This document shows, in pieces, positions 52,974 through 62,774 of a stretch of DNA of 64,000 nucleotides (within the stretch, counting starts at the first letter, position 1; the number at the start of each line of letters is the position of its first letter). Origin of the DNA: Bin87 sp965220095 (GTDB taxonomy: Bacteria > Chloroflexota > Dehalococcoidia > Lucifugimonadales > UBA3495); NCBI GenBank assembly GCA_965220095.1, contig CBDCPD010000003.1, positions 62,001-126,000 of the forward strand, read 5' to 3'. The notes beneath the pieces are model-generated. The model was not told where the DNA came from, made no database searches, and saw nothing but the letters and a program-made list of their open reading frames with translations. Both the position numbers and the translations under genes were made by a program.

Positions 52974-53037
52974 ATTGGATACCACTGCTTTCTATTCCAA
53001 TGGAGTGGTATGGATACCATAGCATTGGATACCACTC
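52974..53037. repeat. Cluster of direct and inverted repeats, candidate operator
   Basis: CATTGGATACCACT occurs at 52974-52987 and 53024-53037, exactly 50 bases apart. Between them AGTGGTATGGATACCA (53005-53020) carries the inverted version and is itself a palindrome (TGGTAT-GG-ATACCA). The cluster lies between the minus-strand zinc-finger gene and the plus-strand integrase. Confidence 0.65.
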
Positions 53038-53203
53038 GATTCATTGCCGGAGGCGCCGCCGCGGTTGCTGATGCGGTTACGGAATGCCACGTACGCTCCC
53101 GTGAAGCGTACGCGCGGGCGATACGACGCCTGTGGCGGTTTTACAGCCGGCGAAAGGGCGGGAAACGGGGTCCGAATCGGCCGCTTGCGCACATCCGTTC
53201 GCC

Positions 53204-53227
53204 GCGCGATAATTAGAGTTATCGCGC
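53204..53227. other. Inverted repeat upstream of the intact integrase
   Basis: GCGCGATAA at 53204-53212 and TTATCGCGC at 53219-53227 are a perfect 9-bp inverted repeat with a 6-base spacer, 51 bases before the integrase start. It is analogous in position to 16938-16974 before the decayed integrase. Confidence 0.65.
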
Positions 53228-53278
53228 ATCTTTTACCTGCTCAGATCGCCCAGTAATCCCGCCGTCGGAGACTCGCCC

Positions 53279-54244
53279 ATGACCACCGCCGCCAGCGCAC
53301 ACATCGTCCCCCGGGAGCCCGCGTCCCTCCCCGAGCTCAGGGCCGCCGACCGGGGCGTGGCTTCCTCTCTGGAGTCGGTCCTCGTCGACAACACCCGCCG
53401 GGTCTACGGGACCCAGTGGCGTATCTTCACCGGCTGGTGCGACGAGGTGAGGCTCGTGTCCCTGCCCGCCGAGCCCCTCACCGTGGCCCGCTACCTGGCC
53501 GCCCGCGCCGGCTCCGGCGCCGCCGTCGCCACCATCCGGCTGGCCACGTCGGCCATCTCGAAAGCGCATGAGTGGGCCAAGCTGGAGTCACCCTGCCAGG
53601 ACCCGGGCGTGCGCGCCTCCTTGAAAGGATGGGGAAGACGTCTCGCCAAGCCCCAGCGCCAGTCCGGCGCCCTCACCGCCGACGTGCTGGCCGTGATCCG
53701 GCTCACCGCCGTCCAACCCCGCAAGCGCGGCCGCGGTATAGAGACAGCGGAGCAGGCTGCCGAGCGGGGGAGGTTCGACGTGGCCCTGGTGGCCGTGCTC
53801 TCCGACGCCGGACTGCGCCGTTCCGAGGCGGCGGCGCTCACCTGGGGTGACGTGCAGCGCTGGGACGACGGCTCCGGCCGCATCACCGTGGTCCGCTCGA
53901 AGACCGACGCCGAGGCCCAGGGCGCGGTGGTCGCCATCACACCAGCCGCCATGGGGGCCCTCTCCGCCATCCGGCCGGCGGGGGTTGGGGGCGAGGTGAG
54001 AGTGTTCGGGCTGTCGGAGTCGCAGATCGCCCGGCGGGTGAAGGCGATCGCCAAAGCCGCAGGGTTGGCCGACTGGGAGTTCTTCAGCGGTCACAGCGGG
54101 AGGGTCGGCATGGCCCGCCGCATGGCCCAGAACGGCGCCCCCACCCACGAGATCGAACGCCAGGGCCGCTGGAAGCAGGGCGGCGGCATGGTCGGCCGCT
54201 ACACCCGCGGCGAATCCGCTGGGTCGGCGCTCAGATACCTTTAG
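53279..54244 (+). CDS. Tyrosine recombinase/integrase, intact
   Basis: A 321-residue site-specific recombinase with both domains. The N-terminal core-binding domain (RVYGTQWRIFTGWCDEV, VARYLAARAGSGAAVAT, ISKAHEWAKLESP) precedes the catalytic domain with Arg in DAGLRRSEAAALTWGDV, Lys in VVRSKTDAEAQGAV, the GHSGRVGMARRMA box in place of HxxR, GRWKQGG and the Tyr in GRYTRGES. Three decayed relatives are present at 16993, 29236 and 31026. It is convergent with the helicase gene at 54315. The inverted repeat at 53204-53227 may be its recombination or control site. Confidence 0.95.
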   Translation: MTTAASAHIVPREPASLPELRAADRGVASSLESVLVDNTRRVYGTQWRIFTGWCDEVRLVSLPAEPLTVARYLAARAGSGAAVATIRLATSAISKAHEWAKLESPCQDPGVRASLKGWGRRLAKPQRQSGALTADVLAVIRLTAVQPRKRGRGIETAEQAAERGRFDVALVAVLSDAGLRRSEAAALTWGDVQRWDDGSGRITVVRSKTDAEAQGAVVAITPAAMGALSAIRPAGVGGEVRVFGLSESQIARRVKAIAKAAGLADWEFFSGHSGRVGMARRMAQNGAPTHEIERQGRWKQGGGMVGRYTRGESAGSALRYL

Positions 54245-54314
54245 AAATATCCCCAACCAATCGTCTAGGCGTCCCACAGTGATTGGTCAGATCATCCACC
54301 CAGCATCACACCTA

Positions 54315-57311
54315 TCATGCACTGCATAACACCCGGAATCGGCTGTTGTACGTTTCATCGAGATAAAGTTGGGTGCAGCCAAGCAACTCTGAAAGCGGGA
54401 TATTGAACCGGCCAGCGGAGAGCCCCGGTTGCGCGATCACTACGGTTACCCTGGCGTCGAGAAATCTGGCCTCATCCATGATCGATGTTAGTCCTCGTAT
54501 TCCTCCCTGCACGAATCCGGTGCGCCCACGCTGAGCGCGATTGCGTTCCCGCCGGAGCAGCTTCCGGAGTACAAGATCAACTTCCGATCTGGCTTTGTGT
54601 GATTTTATCGCTTGGCCGCAGAGTTGATAAAGGTCATCAAGGCGAGCGCCAGGGTCGTCCCCCCGGGAGAATTTGCAGTGGGCGAGCACGATGTGCAGCA
54701 GCCGTGCCTCACGCCTCAACATCACGATGTCCGCGATTTCACCCGTGCCGTCATCGTCAATGACGACCTCCCAGTCGGCTTCTTCGCTTAATATTTCAAT
54801 GACGCGAAATTGAACTGAATCAACATCACGATCTGGTCCCTGCGATTCCTTCCTGATATTGACGCCGGTCCAGTCGACTGCTTCCAGGGAAGCCTGATTG
54901 AAACGCAGGCGAGAGCGGCTGGGTTGCATGAGATAGCCATCAGGCGCTAGAACGGCTTCCTGTTCGAAGAACACCGTCATCCCCTTCCCAGACATAAACT
55001 CCGCGAGGCGGACAGGCCCATTTGGCAGCAAAATGTCAGCGTCAGGACCATGAGCCTGGATTGTGGGACCGTCTTCGTTAAAGGACATTTCGTATTCTAA
55101 TGTCCAGTTCTCAGACCTCACCTCGAACATCAATGGGCTGTCGATGCTCGGGTCGATTATGGAGATGTCCAAGTCCAGCAACGGCACTGAGGTCTCCTCA
55201 AATTGGACTTGCCGCGCTTCGCTGGTTGATGCTAACAATTCATACGGCCACTCGATGCCAAGCGGCACGAGGAGCGGCCTAGCTACAACGGCTTCAGGGA
55301 TAATGAAGCCCTCCATCACCGAAGCAACCGAAATTGAATCATCAGTGACGAGCGCACCCATCGACTCTGCCCAATTCACCCAATCGAGGATGTTGTCAGC
55401 GACGCGGTAACTCCAGATGCGTCCTTTTCGCGATGCTCCGACCGACACCCGGCTACCCTCGGAATAGCCATAAGCGAATATGTTGGTTTTTGACTTCTGC
55501 GCGGCGTTTGGCCCGAACCCTTCGAGGACGTCCGCTCCGACGTGCATGGAGAATCGACGGTTGCGGTTTACGGCATCCAACAAGCCGACGTTGGTGGGGA
55601 CCCGCCTTGCGATCGGGTGCTGCACCCGATACACCTCGTCGCCTCTGATGAGCGACGCCTCGGGTCCGCCGATGGCTTTGGCAACCTCTTCATGTAGGCT
55701 TCCGTTGTCCGAGCTATTGATGTAGAGCAGCCCTTGGTCAAGTTGAGCATGGATGACGAAGAGGTGGTGCACGATTTCCTGCAAGGTGCTGAACTGACCC
55801 CAAGAGACGGGTGTCTGCTGTTCTGTCACGAACCAAATCACATGATGCTGTTCATTGATCGCGATCCGACTGGTCAAGAGGCTATCCTCGCCAAATAGAT
55901 CGTATACGGCATACGGATTCCACTGGAGATGCTCTGCACGATAGACGACGGTGCTCATTTTCGGCCGCAAGTTCCGCATCGCGACCTCGTCGGGGACGGA
56001 CCCGAACGATCTTTCGAAGTCGCTTCGCTCACGCTGCTGGTCGACTTCTGCCTGAGTCAGGTCGCGAATCAGAGTGTTCCAGTCGGCATCCTCTCCGTAA
56101 AGACGGCGAAGTCGATCGTCGAGGTCACCGAATTGACGGGGAACGAAAACACTAGCTGCGCCGAGGTACTCTCCACCCACGCGAGCAAACCTCCCGACAA
56201 ACTGGAGCGTGATTGCCAGACTTTTATGAGGATCGTGTACAGCGGCGATTTTTAGAGATGGAAGATCAAAACCCTCGCCGAGCATATCAACGCACACGAT
56301 GATCCTACTGCTTCGGCACTGCAGAGCTCGGAGTGCCGCAGTTTGTCCTCTCTGCGGCATCCTGCTATCCAGGCGGATCGGACGCAAATCTGGTGCGAGC
56401 GCCTCGTAAATGGAGAGCACGGCCTGGGCTCGAGGAATGCTTCGGACCCGCGCCATCAGAACGTGATCCAGATCATCGTCCAAGTCTGAGCGCAACTGTT
56501 GCAGCGCTGCGGTGGCTACGGCGCGGTCCATGTCACCAAGATCGACGATGGAATGGTAATTGATGGGCGCGAAATATCCATGCTTTTGCGCCAAACGGAG
56601 TGGATAGGCATATGGAATGCGGCCGCCGAGCTGCTTTCCATCCTCACGAAACGGCGTCGCTGTGAACTGAGCGATGAACCGGTCGCTGAATCGGTCAGCT
56701 ATTGCGGCCCAGGTATTTGCGGCGATGTGGTGCGCCTCATCGACGAAAAGCCGCTCGCAACGCTCGACAAGCCTGGAAAGCGCCTCCTCGGAGCTTCCAG
56801 ATATGGCAGCCGCAGTCGACACCAGTACATTGCAGGCGCCCACCAACTCATCGCATTGTTCGCTGGTCTTCAGCCTCGATTTGATGATGCCGACCACCGG
56901 GCATAGGAATCCTCCTTGGACCGCCTTTGCCTCAGGCAAGACTCCCAGAGTCACGAATTTCGATCCGATTTGGTTTCGCAGAGCGTCGCTCGGTACGATT
57001 ACGAGGGTCCTCGCGGGAGTGTGGGCGAAAGCCGCAAGCATCGTCTCAGTCTTCCCTGTGCCGGTGGGCATGACGATGGTAATGGGTTCATCGATCTCCA
57101 TTGACCTGTGAGCAAGCATCGCGTGGAGTGCCCCAAGTTGGGGGCTGCGCAGTCCTGGCTCGTCATCTCTCTCTTCGACGAACGCGAAACGCCCGTGAAG
57201 AGAGTTCTCGACCTCTTCCGGGTCGCCCGGAGTAGTGCCATGCGCGCCGCGCCCTTCGGCCAACCACCAGATTTCGTTCCCAGCGATTCGCCTGCGATTG
57301 ATGTTAGCCAT
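54315..57311 (-). CDS. SF2 DEAD/DEAH helicase, possible restriction partner
   Basis: A 998-residue protein; ATG 57311 is preferred, with GAGGAG about eleven bases upstream (a GTG at 57386 is possible). Motifs: MPTGTGKTETML (Walker A), LFVDEAHHIAA (DEAH), FTATPFRED, VCVDMLGEGFDLP and QFVGRFARVGG. The long C-terminal region ends with GTGEIADIVML and IVLAHCKFSRGDD, which may be a nuclease-like D...xK remnant, and a final domain DARVTVVIAQPGLS. It lies downstream of the split type ISP-like methylase on the same strand, separated by a decayed IS256 piece; it could supply translocase activity to that system. Confidence 0.85.
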   Translation of the reverse strand: MANINRRRIAGNEIWWLAEGRGAHGTTPGDPEEVENSLHGRFAFVEERDDEPGLRSPQLGALHAMLAHRSMEIDEPITIVMPTGTGKTETMLAAFAHTPARTLVIVPSDALRNQIGSKFVTLGVLPEAKAVQGGFLCPVVGIIKSRLKTSEQCDELVGACNVLVSTAAAISGSSEEALSRLVERCERLFVDEAHHIAANTWAAIADRFSDRFIAQFTATPFREDGKQLGGRIPYAYPLRLAQKHGYFAPINYHSIVDLGDMDRAVATAALQQLRSDLDDDLDHVLMARVRSIPRAQAVLSIYEALAPDLRPIRLDSRMPQRGQTAALRALQCRSSRIIVCVDMLGEGFDLPSLKIAAVHDPHKSLAITLQFVGRFARVGGEYLGAASVFVPRQFGDLDDRLRRLYGEDADWNTLIRDLTQAEVDQQRERSDFERSFGSVPDEVAMRNLRPKMSTVVYRAEHLQWNPYAVYDLFGEDSLLTSRIAINEQHHVIWFVTEQQTPVSWGQFSTLQEIVHHLFVIHAQLDQGLLYINSSDNGSLHEEVAKAIGGPEASLIRGDEVYRVQHPIARRVPTNVGLLDAVNRNRRFSMHVGADVLEGFGPNAAQKSKTNIFAYGYSEGSRVSVGASRKGRIWSYRVADNILDWVNWAESMGALVTDDSISVASVMEGFIIPEAVVARPLLVPLGIEWPYELLASTSEARQVQFEETSVPLLDLDISIIDPSIDSPLMFEVRSENWTLEYEMSFNEDGPTIQAHGPDADILLPNGPVRLAEFMSGKGMTVFFEQEAVLAPDGYLMQPSRSRLRFNQASLEAVDWTGVNIRKESQGPDRDVDSVQFRVIEILSEEADWEVVIDDDGTGEIADIVMLRREARLLHIVLAHCKFSRGDDPGARLDDLYQLCGQAIKSHKARSEVDLVLRKLLRRERNRAQRGRTGFVQGGIRGLTSIMDEARFLDARVTVVIAQPGLSAGRFNIPLSELLGCTQLYLDETYNSRFRVLCSA

Positions 57312-57404
57312 ATGGAGCAAGCTCCTCACTGTGACAATCTTATGGTGCTTAAGTTTACTGGAGGCGATTGATATGCCGCCCTTCACAGCGGTAGTCGTCG
57401 AAGG

Positions 57405-57608
57405 CTATAGGGTTTCGATGTCGAGATCGTCGGCGAGGACACCCTTCGGTCCACTCGTCGGGCTGCTAACCTGTAACGTGCTCACCAGGCGCCGGGCCGC
57501 CGCTCAGTTGGAGAAGATGACCGCCACGGCGGTACGGTGTCGGATCTCCTTATTCAATCGCTCCACGGATTGTTGGACCAGAGTTTCTGTCCAGCTGTGG
57601 TTGATGCT
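57405..57608 (-). pseudogene. IS256-family (Mutator) transposase C-terminal remnant
   Basis: The minus-strand frame reads QQSVERLNKEIRHRT and AVAVIFSN, then TGA, then AAARRLVSTLQV, ending TAG at 57405-57407. NxxERLNKEI-RRT followed by IFPN is the conserved end of IS256 transposases. It begins exactly where the methylase reading frame ends, so the insertion may have trimmed the methylase C-terminus. The rest of the transposase is gone. Confidence 0.8.
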
Positions 57609-60600
57609 AGCCTCCGGCGGTAAGTTGGATGATCGCCGTGATCCTCCGCGCGGTCTCGGTGAAATGCTCCACCTCTTCTGATTTCAGAGAGCGTCCCAAG
57701 ACCTTACTCTCCCGGTACGACAGCCACTTCTTGAGAACCTGGTAGCCACCGAGCTGGTAATTCCAGACAGCGGCGGGGACGTTGAGCCAGTAGGCGTGTT
57801 CGTTCAGGTACACGTCGCAGGTGGTGTCACCCAATATCGCGATGGCATCACCCAGTGCAGCCCGCTCCTCCTCGGTGTAGTACCGTTCCAACACCCTGCC
57901 TTGGCCGGGCATGACGGCCTCTCCGGTACCGAAGTGGCCCCAGCCGGCGGAAACAGCGAAGTCGTCGCCCGCCATGTTGCCGTCGTTCGTCGCCTGGGGT
58001 ACAGCGACGGCCAGGAGCTCTGGACGCAACGTGCCCATGGTCACGCCGAAAACGGCGGTGTCGGAGTCCAGCAGCGCCGCCAACTCCCGGCCCCGTGACG
58101 CCGATTCGGCCAGCGCATCCGCCGCGCCGGCGGCGACACCGTCCGGCCAGTCGGGTATCGGGATGCGTGGCCATTCCATGCGGAGGGCACCGGCGTTGGC
58201 CATGCGGTAGCCGGGATCGTGCAGCGTGGCGATGACGTGGTGGAAGAGGTCCTCCACATCGAGCCCCAGACGGTCAAGGTAACGTTCCGCACCCGGCGAT
58301 AAGTTGGGGCGTCGGCGCATTGCTCCATTCTCAACCCCCAAACCATCATCCCGAAGCCACGCGGGAAACATAGCCGCTCCCCGTTCAATTAAATGGAACG
58401 ATCCGACGTGTTTAGCAGTACACGTTTGCGGTTCTGCCGCGCCTTTACGCAGATGCTGCGCCGACGACAACCACATATTTCCTTCAAACACGTGCGGCCA
58501 ATAGTCGGGGGAGGGGGCAGTCAGCAGGCGGCGATCGTCCTCCCAATAGAGCCAACGGTTGTCGAACGGCCGGTATGCATCTCTGACGAACCCATCTTCA
58601 ATCGGACCGCCACGGTCGAGCAACGCTTGGCGGACCAACCGCCCATCCGAGACCTTAAAAGCAGTTGAACTCCTCATCGCCGCCGGGTACAGCCGCTCGA
58701 TGTCCTCATGACTCAAGCTGCCGTTAAAATAATCTGACACCCGTGTTCGTAAACGCTCCAAGTCGATATCAATGAGGAACCGATCGCGCCCCGTATGGAC
58801 CCCAGGAAATGAGGCAGGTAACAAATGAGGCAGCGACGGCCATCCGTGCCAACCATCGCTGACTGCTAGCTCCGTATAAGGCAAACCAAGCGGTAGCGAC
58901 GGCACAACCTCACCGTAGAGAGTTTCCGGCGCGGCCTCGGCCATCTCCGCAAGCTCGTCGCGCTTGGACTGCCCCCACAAATGGCGGAAGCCGACGGTCT
59001 CGGCCGGTGCGTGGTCCGCCCTGCGCACCAGGGTGGTGATGGCAGTGCCCACCTGGATGCCCACCGGATCCTCGGGTGTGGAAAAGATGCTCGGATCGGG
59101 AGCACCATCAGGTGTAGTCTTGCCCGTCTTGTACTTGTCGCCGTTGAGGCAATCAATACGGATCACGTCGAAGGCATCCAAGAAACGCTCGCGCATACCC
59201 GCGAAAGACAGTCCATCCAGCCACGAGTAGTTGGAGATGAAGCACACCACGCCCTTGCCCGTTTTCTCGGCGATGCGCCGCTCCGCCATGCGGAAGAAAC
59301 GGACTACAGGTCGTTCAACGCCCTTGTATCGCCGAGCTGGACCCGTTGAGGCTTACGGTAAGCGTCCAGCATATTGTTTTCTTCATCGATTGCTACTCCG
59401 GCGAACCCGTTGTAGGGTGGGTTGCCCAAGATGACCAGCACCGGCTTGTCCTGCTTCACCCGTTCGGCACGGTCACGCTCCTCCTCCAACTCGGGGAAGG
59501 GCAACGGCTTCTGCACGCTGGGTTCCCATCCAGTAAGTGCGTTGGTAAGAAAGACGCCGGCCCGCTCGTGGTTATCGTCCGCCAAGGGCGCACCCAGTTC
59601 CCGCATGGTGAGTCCCACCTGCAGGTGGGCTACCACGTAAGGCGCGGGCATGATCTCGAAGCCGAACACCCGCTGGGTAGCGGCCTGCTTTACCCGCGAG
59701 CCGACCAGTGCACCCAAGCCTCTTCCCTCCAAGTTTGTGGAGATCCGACGAAGCACTTCGGCCAGATACGCGCCAGTGCCGCAGCAGGGGTCAAGCACGT
59801 ACACGTTCTCCGCAGCCAAGCCGTCAGCAATGCCCAGATCATCCTTGAGAGCCCGGTCCACACGGGCCACCATGTACCGCACAACCTCGGACGGCGTGTA
59901 CCAGACGCCCAGTTGCTTGCGAAGCTCGGGGTCGAATGCCTGGAGGAAGGGCTCGTAGAAATAGGGCACAGCCTCTCCGTCGTCAAACTTGGCGAAAAAG
60001 GCCTCCCTGTCAACACGGTTCAGCGCCGTAGCCGTCCAGTCCAGCACCTCGACCAAGCCCAAGGGCTGGAGCCGTCCCGGGTCGGACAGTTGTTGGAAGA
60101 GTGCGCGCAGTAACGGCGCTCGCAGGTGCCAGACCGCGGTGCGCCAATCGAATGTGCTGTTCGGGGACGACGTCTGCCGTGCCCAGAGTACCCAAGCTGA
60201 GAAGACCCCGTAGAAGAGCGTTTGCACCAGGGTGGACCGGAAAAACGCGTCACCCTCAACACCCTCGAACCGTACCCCCAGTGATTCTTCCAAGCCGGTC
60301 CGTACCGTAGCGAGAGGCGTGGTGTCGCCGACCGATTCGACCCGTGCCAAGCTGTCCCGGGCGTAGGACGCCAACAACCAGGCCACATCCTTGGGTTCAG
60401 AGAGCGCCGCGGAATGGGACAGCACGCGACCCAAGTATTCGCATAACCCGGCTCCAACCTCGTTAGCCAAGGCCCGCGGCCTCTCCAATCGTGCGTAAAA
60501 CTCGGACTCCGTGGCCGATATCCGAAAAGTCTCAAGTCGCACCGGCTGGCCAGCCGCATCCTCGCCCATCAGCACGAAGTCTCTAGCGTTGGTGACCAGC

Positions 60601-60956
60601 ACCAGCCGGTAGGCATCCCAGTAGCGGCTCACCTGGTCGCCGATAGCGGTGAGCCACGCGTCATCGCCCACTGGCTTGACCTCGACCACGCCACGTTCCG
60701 GCTTCTGGCCGGTCTTCGGCTTTCCCCTCTGCACTTGTCGCGTCGAGTAGAGGCCGAAGTCAGGATGACCGGCGCCCTGATCGGCAAGTTCCTGGACACA
60801 GAAAACCTTCGGCCTCAGCGCGCCGCCCACAGCGTTCAGCAGGTTGGCCAGCGGCACGTACAGGGAGCGCTCGTTGGTGGCGCCACCCGATGCCCGGATC
60901 AAGCGCAGTTCGGTGAAATAGGCCTCAACTACTGAGGTGAACTTACTGTTTGCCAT
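57607..60956 (-). pseudogene. Type ISP-like restriction-modification enzyme, split by a one-base frameshift
   Basis: Two frames together encode about 1,110 residues. The first (60956-59304) has a PD-(D/E)XK-like N-terminus (GHPDFGLYS with D66, GVVEVKPV with E92/K94), the SAM-binding motif LDPCCGTGAYL and the catalytic ILGNPPYNGFAG of N6-adenine methylases. The second (to 57607) has CFISNYSWLDGLSF, the rest of the methylase, and a target-recognition region (RWLYWEDDRRLLTAP). The break is at TAG 59304-59306: adding one base after CTGTA restores LYVRFFRMAERR. Helicase motifs are not in this protein; the gene at 54315 may provide them. It starts 10 bases after the AbiEii gene, in one operon. Confidence 0.85.
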
Positions 60957-60966
60957 GGCGATCCGA

Positions 60967-61842
60967 TCATCCCTCCGGACCGAGAAGAGCCTCTACCTGC
61001 GAACGCAGTTCGTCCATCACCGTTGCAAAGGCTGGAAGATCTATTAGCAACGGACCAAGAGAATTCTCCCAACCCTTTTCCACATCGTCCACTATACGAG
61101 GATCGAAGAAATCTTCCGAGCCTTCGAAATCAACGTCCTTCAGCCTGCACTTGTCATGGAGGCGGGCACGGAAGTCGACCGAGTCCAGGCAGTCCCAGTA
61201 ATTTCCGAGAACCCGCCAAAGGTCGTAATAGTCCCGCGCCCTGTTTCTCATCCACCCTCGGTTCTCCAAGTGAGCCAATTGTTGCCGGGTCGCCCGCAGC
61301 TTCTCGGCCACCACTTCCGTTGGGGAATAGACTTGCAATTCCGCTTCCAGCGGCTCACCGTAGTCATGGATCACCCGCCGCCGTTCCACTGGCCAAGCGA
61401 TTTGCTCATCTGCGGTGATTTCGACTTTGATCGGAATATATGGCTGCCGATGCCAAGGCAGCTGAGCCCGAATGAGAAACGCTTCCTGCCCACCGGGATG
61501 CGGGTTATTCTCGACCTGGCGCGCACAGTGCAACTCTACCTGGGCATACTCAACCAGCAAGTCACGGGCTTCATCGCACGCCCGCACGATGGCTGCTGTC
61601 AAATCATCGCCCGTTGGAACGTTCTTGAATCCAGAGAAGTCCAAGTCCTCCGAGAAACGGTAATCACCGAAGTAGCACTTCTTGAGCGCCGTCCCTCCTT
61701 TGAATGCTAGGGTCTCCCTCAGTTCGGGCACCTCGCTGATGCCGGCCAGCACCCAGGAGAGCAGGTAATCCCGCTCGACAACATAGGACTGCAGGCCCGA
61801 TTCTCGCCAGGCTTCCTGCAGGCGAGTGCGCAATGGCCTCAT
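60967..61842 (-). CDS. abiEii: AbiEii nucleotidyltransferase toxin
   Basis: A 291-residue type IV toxin of the DUF1814 family. FKGGTALKKCYFG and RFSEDLDFS give the GGT and DxD nucleotidyltransferase motifs (G49-T51, D66, D68); VYSPTEVVAEKLRATRQQL and RARDYYDLWRVL complete the family signature. The ATG overlaps the AbiEi stop as ATGA (61839-61842), showing translational coupling. The methylase gene follows after 10 bases, so toxin, antitoxin and restriction enzyme appear to share one transcript. Confidence 0.95.
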   Translation of the reverse strand: MRPLRTRLQEAWRESGLQSYVVERDYLLSWVLAGISEVPELRETLAFKGGTALKKCYFGDYRFSEDLDFSGFKNVPTGDDLTAAIVRACDEARDLLVEYAQVELHCARQVENNPHPGGQEAFLIRAQLPWHRQPYIPIKVEITADEQIAWPVERRRVIHDYGEPLEAELQVYSPTEVVAEKLRATRQQLAHLENRGWMRNRARDYYDLWRVLGNYWDCLDSVDFRARLHDKCRLKDVDFEGSEDFFDPRIVDDVEKGWENSLGPLLIDLPAFATVMDELRSQVEALLGPEG

Positions 61843-62678
61843 GAGGCCGTCATCCCAGGCAAGTTCTCCTGGAGCATCCAGCGGTTGTTATACCCGCCCT
61901 TTCTGGGACCGTTGGGGTCGAGCTTACGATGGCCCTTCATGGGAAGCGCGGCCAATTCGTCGATTTGCGAGGCCACACAGCCCTGACGTTCCAGCACCCA
62001 CCCTGCTCGCTTGGCGATGGCGGGCCCCAAACGCCGGGCGTATTCCGCAATGCGCTCAACGTCTAGTCTGGGGATGGCTTCACCGAAAGCGTGAATCACC
62101 TCGCCGAAACCGCCGCAGTGCTGGGGCATGGCGAGGCCGTCCAGGAGGGTCCGCTCCAAGTCGGTGATTGACACACGCGCGTCGCCCACCCAGATCCTTT
62201 CGGTACCGAAGTAGCGCTCCGGCTGGACCTGAATGAACTGGTACACCGTACCATGCACTGGGTACCCGCTCTTGCCATCGGAGATATCCGACGTTCGCTT
62301 GCGCGGCACGGAGACATCAGTCGTGGTGAGGACGAACACCTGCCGCGGGATTTGCTCCGTCAGTCCGTGGTAGTTCAACGCCGACCAGTGGGAAACGGCC
62401 GCCGGCCGAACCAGCGCCATGGCCACCTCGAACTCGTGGACGGCTGCGACACCTGGAACCGGCCAACACACGACGTAAAGCCCGCGACGCAGTGGGACAA
62501 TCCAGTCATTGCGCCGCAGGTGATACAGCGCCTCAAGTACGTAGTCATTGCTCAGGCCCACCCGGGGAGCCAACTCTCTCGCCCGGTCCGTGGTGAAGAT
62601 GCGGTCCCCCTCATAGGCGAGAACTCTGAGCAGATCGATGCCGGCCATGGACCGCTTTGGCTTTGTCCCGGTGGCCAT
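61839..62678 (-). CDS. abiEi: AbiEi antitoxin
   Basis: A 279-residue DNA-binding antitoxin. The N-terminal winged helix (RELAPRVGLSNDYVLEALY, LRRNDWIVPLRRGLYVV) is typical, followed by the AbiEi core (RPAAVSHWSALNYHGL, RQVFVLTTTDVSVPR, VSITDLERTLLDGL). It would repress its own promoter, a good consensus match at 62726-62754, and block the AbiEii toxin indirectly. It heads the AbiEi-AbiEii-methylase operon. Confidence 0.94.
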   Translation of the reverse strand: MATGTKPKRSMAGIDLLRVLAYEGDRIFTTDRARELAPRVGLSNDYVLEALYHLRRNDWIVPLRRGLYVVCWPVPGVAAVHEFEVAMALVRPAAVSHWSALNYHGLTEQIPRQVFVLTTTDVSVPRKRTSDISDGKSGYPVHGTVYQFIQVQPERYFGTERIWVGDARVSITDLERTLLDGLAMPQHCGGFGEVIHAFGEAIPRLDVERIAEYARRLGPAIAKRAGWVLERQGCVASQIDELAALPMKGHRKLDPNGPRKGGYNNRWMLQENLPGMTAS

Positions 62679-62725
62679 CTGATACCGTTCCTGGAAGCTA
62701 GGGGAATTTGTTGGGTCTTATAGTT

Positions 62726-62754
62726 TATATATCGCGTTGATTGGATGGTGTCAA
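62726..62754 (-). promoter_or_regulatory. Consensus promoter of the AbiE-methylase operon
   Basis: On the minus strand TTGACA (plus 62749-62754) and TATATA (plus 62726-62731) are separated by exactly 17 bases. The transcript would start about 40 bases before the AbiEi ATG. This is one of the best promoter matches in the window. Confidence 0.8.
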
Positions 62755-62774
62755 TGTTTATGCCTGACCGTACA

